Below are positions 31,132 through 37,343 of a stretch of DNA of 37,343 nucleotides, piece by piece. The stretch covers positions 1-37,343 of the forward strand of contig CAXUEX010000010.1 in NCBI GenBank assembly GCA_964250215.1, given 5' to 3'. The position numbers were made by a program, and so were the translations under genes. Positions within the stretch are counted from its first letter, which is position 1. The number at the start of each line of letters is the position of its first letter. Below the pieces are notes generated by a model. It ran no database searches and had not been told where the DNA came from. It saw only the letters and a program-made list of their open reading frames with translations. The stretch comes from DAIDJM01 sp964250215. GTDB lineage: Bacteria > Pseudomonadota > Alphaproteobacteria > Acetobacterales > Acetobacteraceae.

Positions 31132-33135
31132 ATGAACCGACTCGGTCAGGAAAAATCGCCCTATCTGCTGCAGCATGCCGGCAACCCCGTGCATTGGTGG
31201 CCCTGGAGCCAAGCGGCGCTGGCCCAAGCCGAAGAAACGCGGCAACCAATCCTGCTTTCGATCGGCTACGCCGCCTGCCACTGGTGCCATGTCATGGCAC
31301 ACGAATCATTCGAGGACGCGGAAACCGCCGCGCTCATGAACCAGCATTTCGTGAACATCAAGGTGGACCGCGAGGAGCGGCCGGATATCGACCATATCTA
31401 TATGGCGGCTTTGCACGCGCTTGGCGAGCATGGCGGGTGGCCGCTCACGATGTTCCTTACACCCGACGCTGCGCCCTTCTGGGGTGGGACATATTTTCCG
31501 CCGGAGCCGCGTTGGGGCCGGCCCTCGTTCCGTCAGCTTCTCGTCGCGGTTGCTGACGCGGTCCGGCTGGGCGACAGCGCCGTCGGCAGCAACCGCGCGG
31601 CGCTCGCGCGCGCGCTCGTCGCCTCAGCCGCGCCGCAGCCCGGCAACGCGATCACGCCCGATCTGCTTCCCCGCGTCGGCAAAGCCTACTTGCGCCGGAT
31701 CGATCTGCTACATGGCGGGCTGAGCGGCGCGCCGAAATTTCCCAATGCGCCTGTCTTTCGCTTCCTCTTTCAGCTCGGAGGCGAGTTTCGCGCTCCGGTG
31801 CATGCGCTGCTGCGGCATATGTCGCAGGGCGGCATCTACGATCACCTCGGTGGTGGCTACGCGCGCTACAGCACCGACGCCGAATGGCTGGTGCCGCATT
31901 TCGAGAAGATGCTCTACGACAATGCCCAGTTGCTCGAGTTGCTGGCCTTCGCGCACGCCGCGGCGCCAGACCCGCTCTATGTTGAGCGTGCCGTGGAAAC
32001 CGCGGACTGGCTTTGCCGCGACATGAGCGTGGCGGGGGCCTTCGCTGCTTCCGAGGATGCGGACAGCGAAGGTGAGGAAGGGCGCTTCTACGTCTGGACG
32101 GCAGCGGAAATCGCCGCGGTCCTCGGACCTGCCGCGGCAGAGTTTGCCTCCGCCTACGACGTGACGCCGCAAGGCAATTGGGAAGGCCGCGCGATTCTCC
32201 GCCGCGTCACCACACGCGGTTCTGCCGAGCAGGAACAAAGCCTTGCCGCATCGCGCGCGGCGCTATGCGCCGTGCGGGCGCGCCGTCCTCGCCCGGGACG
32301 CGACGACAAGGTACTCGCCGACTGGAACGGCTTGGCCATTGCCGCACTCGCGCGCGCCGCTTGCGTGTTTGATCGGCCGGAGTGGCTGCTACGCGCCCGC
32401 GATGCGTACGGCCGCATTCTTGCGCTGCTCGGCATGCGCGATGGCCGGGTGCAGCACGCTTGGCGTGAAGATCGCGTGACAGCCGCGGGGCTGCTCGAAG
32501 ATCAGGCCGCCATGGCGCGGGCCGCATTGACTCTGTTCGAGATCACGGGGGAGCCAGGTTATCTATCCGACTCCGTGCGCATCGCTGGTGCCGCCCGGCG
32601 CTGGTTCGGCGACACCGACGGTTCACTCTTCGGCACCGCGAGCGATGCCACCGACGTGCCGGTGCTACGCCCACGCAGCGCGGCCGACAGCGCCACACCG
32701 AACGCCCAGGCACTATTGGCTGAGACCTGGGCACGGCTGCACCATCTGACCGGCGAGCCCGAGTTTCGCGGCCTCGCGCAGGCGATCATCGATGCCTATG
32801 GCGGCGCTGGCGATGCGCTAGCCGGAATGCCCACCCTGCTCGGTGCCGCGCACATGCTTGAGGCGGCGACGACGGTTGTGGTCTCGGGGAGCCTTTCCGG
32901 CGCAGGAGCGCAGTCGCTGCTGCGAACGGCGCTTGCGGCAGCCGATCCCGCTTTGTGCGTGCTGCGCATTCCGCAAAGTGCCCCGCTGCCCAAGTTGCAT
33001 CCGGCGCACGGCAAGACACCTCCGCCCGGCACCGAGGCGAGCGCTTTCGTCTGCCGCGCCGGAACGTGCTCGCTAGCGCTCTCGGACGCAGCCGCATTGC
33101 ACGAACGCTTGCGCCAGAGCGAGGTATTGCCGTAA
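31132..33135 (+). CDS. Thioredoxin-domain protein of the DUF255 (YyaL/SPATA20) family
   Basis: 667 residues starting MNRLGQEKSPYLLQHAGNPV. The N-terminal thioredoxin-like domain has the CxxC pair C49-HW-C52 within AACHWCHVMAHESF and the FVNIKVDREERPDIDHIY continuation typical of the family. The rest is an alpha/alpha-barrel (GG-W, GGGYARYSTDAEWLVPHFEK) as in glycan-processing enzymes. Biological role is not established for bacterial members. It diverges from the ferredoxin gene with only about 37 bp between starts, so promoters overlap each other's leader. Confidence 0.92.
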   Translation: MNRLGQEKSPYLLQHAGNPVHWWPWSQAALAQAEETRQPILLSIGYAACHWCHVMAHESFEDAETAALMNQHFVNIKVDREERPDIDHIYMAALHALGEHGGWPLTMFLTPDAAPFWGGTYFPPEPRWGRPSFRQLLVAVADAVRLGDSAVGSNRAALARALVASAAPQPGNAITPDLLPRVGKAYLRRIDLLHGGLSGAPKFPNAPVFRFLFQLGGEFRAPVHALLRHMSQGGIYDHLGGGYARYSTDAEWLVPHFEKMLYDNAQLLELLAFAHAAAPDPLYVERAVETADWLCRDMSVAGAFAASEDADSEGEEGRFYVWTAAEIAAVLGPAAAEFASAYDVTPQGNWEGRAILRRVTTRGSAEQEQSLAASRAALCAVRARRPRPGRDDKVLADWNGLAIAALARAACVFDRPEWLLRARDAYGRILALLGMRDGRVQHAWREDRVTAAGLLEDQAAMARAALTLFEITGEPGYLSDSVRIAGAARRWFGDTDGSLFGTASDATDVPVLRPRSAADSATPNAQALLAETWARLHHLTGEPEFRGLAQAIIDAYGGAGDALAGMPTLLGAAHMLEAATTVVVSGSLSGAGAQSLLRTALAAADPALCVLRIPQSAPLPKLHPAHGKTPPPGTEASAFVCRAGTCSLALSDAAALHERLRQSEVLP

Positions 33136-33263
33136 CGCGAATCACGGCTCGGCCCTGGTCGCAAACCGCCGTATGCGCTATGAAGCAACATGCTGTCGTG
33201 TTCCCTTGCGCACCGGTCGCGGCGAACGGAACCAAAGGCGCCCATCGCGCGCTCGTTCCGCGC

Positions 33264-33806
33264 ATGATCAGCGAAACCACTGGCAGCACCCCTACCGCGC
33301 TGGTCGCCGCCATTCAAGGCGGCAGCCAGACTGCCTTGCGACAGCTCTACGACCTTGAGTCGCGACGCCTGTACGGCATAGCGCTGCGGATTCTGGGCCG
33401 GCCAGACCAGGCGGCGGACGCTGTTCAGGAAACATTTCTGCAAGTATGGCAGAACGCGGCGGCTTACATGCCGGAACGCGGCGCGGCGGCGGCTTGGCTC
33501 ACCGGCATTGTTCGCTACCGCGCGCTTGACATTCGTCGCCGGCATTCCCGGGAATTCCTGCAGGAGATGCCGTCTGAGGTTTTGTCTGACGCCGCTCTCA
33601 CCGCCGAGTTCGATGCGCGGTTGGCGCACGCGGCGTTGCGCCGGTGTTTGGAGGCGCTCGATGAAAATCAACGCCGCTGCGTGGTGCTGGCCTTCGTAGA
33701 AGGTCTGTCGCATACCGATATCGCTGACCGCACGGCATCGCCGCTCGGCACCGTGAAGAGCTGGGTGCGGCGCGGGCTGCTGTCGCTGCGGAGTTGCCTC
33801 GGATGA
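33264..33806 (+). CDS. ECF RNA polymerase sigma factor
   Basis: 180 residues from MISETTGSTPTALVAAIQGG. Region 2 is RLYGIALRILGRPDQAADAV, then QETFLQVWQNAAAY; region 4 is ALDENQRRCVVLAFVEGLSH, TDIADRTASPLGTVKSWVRR. No region 3, so group IV. The start is taken at 33264 because the homology begins there; an in-frame ATG at 33180 would add 28 residues. Its stop overlaps the start of the adjacent anti-sigma gene (ATGA). Resembles SigK/EcfG-unrelated sigma-anti-sigma pairs; targets unknown but the ferritin-like gene downstream is a candidate. Confidence 0.9.
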   Translation: MISETTGSTPTALVAAIQGGSQTALRQLYDLESRRLYGIALRILGRPDQAADAVQETFLQVWQNAAAYMPERGAAAAWLTGIVRYRALDIRRRHSREFLQEMPSEVLSDAALTAEFDARLAHAALRRCLEALDENQRRCVVLAFVEGLSHTDIADRTASPLGTVKSWVRRGLLSLRSCLG

Positions 33807-34456
33807 TCCCGGACGATCCCGAGGCGCTCCAGGTGATGGCTGGCGAATACGTGCTCGGCACGCTCGAGAATGCCGATGCGCGCGAGGTGGAACGTGCGCT
33901 GCGCATCAATCCGGCGCTGCGCAAGGCGGTCTTTCGGTGGGAGGAGGAGCTGCACCCGCTTTCGGCGCTGGCCCAACCCGCCGATCCGCCCGGTGATCTA
34001 TGGGACCGAATTGCTCGCCGATTAAATCAGGCGCCGGTTCGCTCGTCCGCCGCGTTAGCCATCTGGCGCGGCGTGGCCATTGCCGCGAGTGCCATCGCCG
34101 CCGCGCTCGTCGCCTACATCGCGTTACGTCCGGTGCCGCAGCCGGGCCTGGTTGCGCTGCTGCACGGGCCGAAGGCGACGACGCCGGTTTGGATGGCTAC
34201 CGTCACGGATACCGAACTCTCGTTGCGCCCGATTACCGCCGTGGTCCCACCAGCCGGCCGTGTGTTCCAGCTTTGGGTGATTCCGCCGGGTGAAAAGACG
34301 CCGCATTCGCTCGGGGTGCTGCCAGCCGCCGCGCATCAAGCTGTGCCGCTCGCCGCAGGCGCAACGCTGGCAATCAGCGTGGAGCCGCCCGGCGGATCTC
34401 CGACGGGGCTGCCGACCGGACCGGTAGTCTTCCTGGGCGCCGTCCAGCCCTCCTGA
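33803..34456 (+). CDS. Anti-sigma factor, RskA-like
   Basis: 217-residue partner of the preceding sigma factor. The cytoplasmic N-terminus (AGEYVLGTLENADAREVERA, then RWEEELHPLSALA) is the RskA/ZAS-like sigma-binding part, without a zinc-binding HxxxCxxC motif. One membrane segment (about 88-108, RGVAIAASAIAAALVAYIAL) is followed by a periplasmic domain with VVPPAGRVFQLWVIPPGEKT, typical of anti-sigma-K domains. It probably releases the sigma factor in response to an envelope or redox signal. Start is the ATG at 33803 overlapping the sigma stop. Confidence 0.9.
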   Translation: MIPDDPEALQVMAGEYVLGTLENADAREVERALRINPALRKAVFRWEEELHPLSALAQPADPPGDLWDRIARRLNQAPVRSSAALAIWRGVAIAASAIAAALVAYIALRPVPQPGLVALLHGPKATTPVWMATVTDTELSLRPITAVVPPAGRVFQLWVIPPGEKTPHSLGVLPAAAHQAVPLAAGATLAISVEPPGGSPTGLPTGPVVFLGAVQPS

Positions 34457-34494
34457 CCGCGAACGCTCCGCATGAACCCTCGCACGAAAAATTT

Positions 34495-34531
34495 ACGGCG
34501 AGCCCCGGACATCCGCCCGGACGCTCGCCGT
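34495..34531. terminator. Hairpin between converging genes
   Basis: ACGGCGAGC and GCTCGCCGT form a perfect 9-bp stem around a 19-nt loop, between the anti-sigma gene and the converging ferritin-like gene. Probable bidirectional terminator; no T tract. The rest of 34457-34604 shows nothing else. Confidence 0.5.
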
Positions 34532-34604
34532 ATGTCACTTCGCAATCTAACGTGCTGAAATTCGATGCCCGCCGTAAGAACGCCGGGCCCTTACAAAGTT
34601 CCGG

Positions 34605-35438
34605 CTAAAAAATCTTGTATTTCGGGAACGAAGCGAAACCGTATGGCCAGGCGATCGCGTTCACCTCGCCCCGGTGCGGCTGCTTGAACGGGCCAGTGTA
34701 GCCCGACCCACCCTGTAGGAATGGTGTAAGCGGCCCCACCACCTCGGATACCCGCTTGAGCAACGCGCTTTCGATGATCCGATTGTTCGGTGGATTGGAA
34801 TTGGATGCGACGCGCAGCAGCGCACGATGTTCGCATTCGATGCCGCCGATCTGCACCGCCAATCCGATCGCCGTAGGATCCGCCGTCGTAATACCCTTCA
34901 CTACCGCGCCGGAGAATTCTCGCGCAGCAGCGATATAGGCGGAGATGAAATAGTCCTCGAGCAAGCTTGCGGTCGGAAAGAACACTGTCTCGTCGCTGAA
35001 CATGTTTTGCGGGAAATAGAACTCCGTGGCGAGCGGCGCGGCGCCGAGCCGGCCGAGGATCTCCATGTGCTCGTATTCCTGCACCACTGCGGCTTGGAAA
35101 TAGTTGCGGTTCGCCTTGCTATTCACGTTTGGCAGGCTGCCGCTGCCGAGCGCGAAATAATAGAATGTCGTGGCCAGCGACTCCGCCGTAGCGGCGAGCT
35201 TGAGGATCTCCATGGCGTTGTCGCCGCTGTATTCGCCTGGGGTCGCAGCCGCTGCCGCGATCGGCCGCAACAGCGCGGCGCCGCCCGCGGAAAGTCCCGC
35301 CGCACCGGCCAGCACCGCCGTGCGGGCGAAGAAGTCGCGCCGTGAAGCGCCCGCCTCGCTTGCCTCGCGCGCTTTTTCCACGAGAGCCGTCATTACCTTC
35401 GTGGTCCGGCCGAAATTCTCCTCGAACTCGTCGCGCAT
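34605..35438 (-). CDS. Tat-exported ferritin-like protein
   Basis: 277 residues of the Ferritin_2 (PF13668) type. A twin-arginine signal SRRDFFARTAVLAGAAGLSA lies at 32-51, preceded by an unusually long n-region of 31 residues. The helical bundle has candidate di-iron residues in QEYEHMEI and GGIECEHRALLR, plus ATAESLATTFYYF. It is exported folded to the periplasm; metal content and role are unknown, although oxidative or desiccation stress is suggested for some relatives. GGGAG lies 6 nt before the ATG at 35438. It converges on the sigma/anti-sigma pair. Confidence 0.85.
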   Translation of the reverse strand: MRDEFEENFGRTTKVMTALVEKAREASEAGASRRDFFARTAVLAGAAGLSAGGAALLRPIAAAAATPGEYSGDNAMEILKLAATAESLATTFYYFALGSGSLPNVNSKANRNYFQAAVVQEYEHMEILGRLGAAPLATEFYFPQNMFSDETVFFPTASLLEDYFISAYIAAAREFSGAVVKGITTADPTAIGLAVQIGGIECEHRALLRVASNSNPPNNRIIESALLKRVSEVVGPLTPFLQGGSGYTGPFKQPHRGEVNAIAWPYGFASFPKYKIF

Positions 35439-35452
35439 GCGCTGCTCCCGTG

Positions 35453-35464
35453 TCTGGTTCCAGA
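35453..35464. promoter_or_regulatory. Palindrome just upstream of the ferritin-like gene
   Basis: TCTGGTTCCAGA, extended by GT-x on the left and x-AC on the right. It starts 15 nt before the ferritin-like start, overlapping the leader. Candidate operator for a small dimeric regulator. The rest of 35439-35616 shows no gene. Confidence 0.25.
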
Positions 35465-35616
35465 TACGGCGCCCACCCTGATGAAGCAGACACCGGGCCA
35501 GTTACGGAGCCAGCCGCACCGCCGGATGCGGGCTCGCGAAATCGTTTACCGCCGCGATGCTGCATCCAGGGAGAGATGACGGACCATGGCCACGTGATGT
35601 AGGAGAGTCGCGGGTC

Positions 35617-36090
35617 ATGCCGTCGTTCTCCCTTCATTCGCCGCTTGGCGCCCTCACGCTGTCCGAGGAACAGGGCGCCATCGTCTCGCTCGACTGGGGC
35701 TGGGGCCGGGACCAGACGGCAACGCTGCTCCTTCGGCGTGCGGCCGATTCGCTCCACGCCTATTTCGATGGCGAGCTCGACCATTTCGACCTGCCGCTAG
35801 CGCCGACCGGCTCCGACTATCGGCGGCGTGTATGGGCGGCGCTGCGTCGCATCCCGTTCGGCGCCACGGCCAGCTACGCCGCGATCGCCCGTGAGGTCGG
35901 CGGCTCGCCTCGCTCGGTGGGTGGCGCCAATGCCGCCAACCCCATCCCGATCCTGATCCCCTGCCATCGGGTGGTCGCGGCCGACGGCGTTGGCGGCTAC
36001 TCGGGCGCCGGCGGATTGCGCACGAAGCAATGGCTGCTCGCATTGGAGCAGCCATTGCTTGCATCGCAGCCCCGGCGGAAGCTGGCGTGA
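35617..36090 (+). CDS. ogt: Methylated-DNA-protein-cysteine methyltransferase
   Basis: 157-residue DNA repair protein that takes O6-alkyl groups from guanine onto Cys116 in IPCHRVVAADG. The conserved VWAALRRIPFGATASYAAIA and GGANAANPIPILIPC regions surround it. The start is at MPSFSLHSPL with TAGGAGAG upstream. No AraC-type domain, so an Ogt rather than Ada. Its stop overlaps the GTG start of the quinone-oxidoreductase gene. Confidence 0.94.
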   Translation: MPSFSLHSPLGALTLSEEQGAIVSLDWGWGRDQTATLLLRRAADSLHAYFDGELDHFDLPLAPTGSDYRRRVWAALRRIPFGATASYAAIAREVGGSPRSVGGANAANPIPILIPCHRVVAADGVGGYSGAGGLRTKQWLLALEQPLLASQPRRKLA

Positions 36091-37058
36091 TCCACGCTAT
36101 TCGTCTGCACGAGACCGGTGGCCCGGAGAAACTCCACTGGGAGCCCGTGCCGCTGCCCGAGCCGGGACCGGGCCAAGTGCTTCTGCATCACGAGGCGATC
36201 GGCCTGAACTTCATCGACATCTACTACCGCACCGGCCTCTACAAGCTGCCCAGCCTGCCCGCGATCATCGGCCAGGAAGGCGCCGGAACGGTCACCGCGG
36301 TCGGGCCGGAGGTGACCGGCTTCGCCCCAGGCGACCGCGTGGCCTACGCCGGCGCGCTCGGCGCCTACGTTACCGACCGGGTGATTGCCGCCGAGCGGCT
36401 TGTGAAGCTGCCGGCGGCCGTGGACACCCGAACGGCCGCCGCGATCCTCCTGCAGGGACTGACGGCGCACTACCTGGTCCACCGCACCTATCCAGTGCAG
36501 CCGGGGGATACGGTCGTAGTACACGCGGCAGCCGGCGGGGTCGGGCTGCTGCTATGTCAGTGGGCCAGCCACAAGGGGGCGACGGTGATCGGCGTGGTAT
36601 CGACCGTCGCCAAAGCCGAACTCGCCCGGGCCAATGGCGCGACACATACGGTGGTGGGCTACGCGAACCTTGCGGCCGAGGTGAAACGCTTGACGCATGG
36701 CGCCATGGTGCCAGTGGTGTACGATGCGGTCGGCCGCGACACATTCACGTCCAGCCTCGATTGCTTGGCGCCGCTCGGGCTGATGGTGAGCTACGGCAAC
36801 GCTTCCGGCCCGGTGGCACCGTTCGAGCTTTCCGCACTCAGTGCGCGCGGCAGCCTGTTCGTGACACGGCCGACGCTCGCCACGCACACCGCGAAGCGGG
36901 CAGACCTGTTGCGCATGTCGGGCGAGCTGTTCGACGCCGTGGCGGGGGGGGTCTTGCGCCCGCTCGTGCAGCAGGCGTTCCCGCTGGCCGAGGCCGCCGC
37001 GGCGCATCGGGCGCTGGAATCGCGGGCAACCATCGGCAGCACGGTGTTGATCCCGTAA
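36087..37058 (+). CDS. Zinc-free quinone oxidoreductase (MDR family)
   Basis: 323-residue NADPH:quinone reductase of the QorA/zeta-crystallin type. It starts MIHAIRLHETGGPEKLHWEP from a GTG that overlaps the ogt stop, then LNFIDIYYRTGLYKLPSLPA, IIGQEGAGTVTAVGPEVTGF, and AAAGGVGLLLCQWASHKGAT as the NADPH-binding AAxGGVG motif. No zinc-binding cysteines are present. An eight-G run at 36945-36952 falls in frame. The in-frame extension back into ogt is not conserved. Usual role: two-electron reduction of quinones. Confidence 0.92.
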   Translation: MIHAIRLHETGGPEKLHWEPVPLPEPGPGQVLLHHEAIGLNFIDIYYRTGLYKLPSLPAIIGQEGAGTVTAVGPEVTGFAPGDRVAYAGALGAYVTDRVIAAERLVKLPAAVDTRTAAAILLQGLTAHYLVHRTYPVQPGDTVVVHAAAGGVGLLLCQWASHKGATVIGVVSTVAKAELARANGATHTVVGYANLAAEVKRLTHGAMVPVVYDAVGRDTFTSSLDCLAPLGLMVSYGNASGPVAPFELSALSARGSLFVTRPTLATHTAKRADLLRMSGELFDAVAGGVLRPLVQQAFPLAEAAAAHRALESRATIGSTVLIP

Positions 37059-37148
37059 GCCGCAGGCCATGGTTCGGTAGCGCAGCAGTTACGCTTCTTT
37101 TCTTGGGCCTTCGCAGCGCCGGCACGATATCGCCGGTTGAGGAGGCAC

Positions 37149-37343
37149 AAATGCGTAAATTGCTGAAATCCCTGCTTCTCGGCGGTGCGTCCGCGATTGC
37201 CATGTTGATCGCGGTGCCAACGGCGCAGGCCGCGCCGGGCTTCGGCGGCGGCTTCCATGGCGGCGGTGGATTTCACGGTAATGGCGGAAGCGGCGGCCGC
37301 GGCGGGGGTGAGCCGGGATGCGGAGCCACGGGGTTCGAACGGC
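37149..37343 (+). CDS. Glycine-rich secreted protein, cut by window edge
   Basis: 65 codons with no stop in the window. A signal peptide (MRKLLKSLLLGGASAIAMLI, then AVPTAQA) is followed by glycine/histidine repeats FGGGFHGGGGFHGNGGSGGR. GAGGAGG lies 5 nt upstream of the ATG. Such short Gly-rich envelope proteins are often uncharacterised and low in complexity. 37059-37148 holds no gene; only a weak CCGGC/GCCGG hairpin near 37120. Confidence 0.6.

Noticed and set aside
33136..33263. ECF-type promoter (GGAAC) upstream of the sigma gene
   Set aside because: GGAAC near 33225 is followed by CGTT about 21 bp later, too far for a standard spacing and too close to the start codon.
36945..36952. Frameshift at an eight-G run in the quinone oxidoreductase gene
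   Set aside because: The frame is continuous through the run and the C-terminus is normal.
37108..37132. Terminator after the quinone oxidoreductase gene
   Set aside because: Only a 5-bp CCGGC/GCCGG stem with no T tract; too weak to annotate.

Overview
The window is GC-rich chromosomal DNA, almost certainly from an alphaproteobacterium and most likely from the Rhodospirillales/Acetobacteraceae. The evidence is the rplU-rpmA-obgE-proB block, the mnmE-mnmG-rsmG-parA-parB block with parS sites in the start of rsmG, an RHH-less bifunctional PutA, and a plant/fungal-type peptide:N-glycanase. The family-level placement is inference from gene content; no rRNA gene is present to test it.

Layout: (1) 1-3776 is conserved core: proB (cut by the left edge), obgE, rpmA and rplU on the minus strand, then an SDR oxidoreductase and a tRNA-Ser(CGA) gene on the plus strand. 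(2) About 3752-11208 is a compact integrative element in the 3' end of that tRNA gene. It carries a tyrosine integrase, a hicAB toxin-antitoxin pair, two small unknown genes (one visibly AT-richer), an excisionase-like HTH protein, a 68-residue unknown, a primase-like protein, a DUF3987 helicase-like protein, a small unknown and a small serine recombinase. Both ends share diverged direct repeats (an att-like tRNA tail and a 34-bp arm-like repeat), and three copies of a 27-bp repeat built on a 9-bp unit lie inside. No capsid, packaging or conjugation genes are visible. (3) 11232-12995 is an IS graveyard: an IS481-family element with a frameshifted transposase, an IS630 transposase fragment, and the surviving 3' end of a MmcQ/YjbR-type gene cut by that fragment.

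(4) 13001-24715 is ordinary chromosome: a FadL-type outer-membrane channel with phenylalanine hydroxylase, a secreted phosphoesterase, crcB and mutY, the secreted PNGase A-like protein, tRNA-Arg(ACG), an epoxide-hydrolase-like alpha/beta hydrolase overlapping putA, and a TerB/J-domain protein. An AmiD-type amidase follows. (5) 25379-31094 is the origin-proximal type cluster on the minus strand (ferredoxin, mnmE, mnmG, rsmG, parA, parB), with genes overlapping or nearly touching and two perfect parS palindromes in the first codons of rsmG. (6) 31132-37343 holds a DUF255 thioredoxin-like protein, an ECF sigma/anti-sigma pair, a Tat-exported ferritin-like protein, an O6-alkylguanine methyltransferase overlapping a quinone oxidoreductase, and the start of a glycine-rich secreted protein cut by the right edge.

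The element at 3752-11208 is the best candidate for an undescribed system: a small replicative, satellite-like integrative element with two recombinases, a primase-helicase pair and organised repeats. Its replication and transfer behaviour are inferred, not shown.
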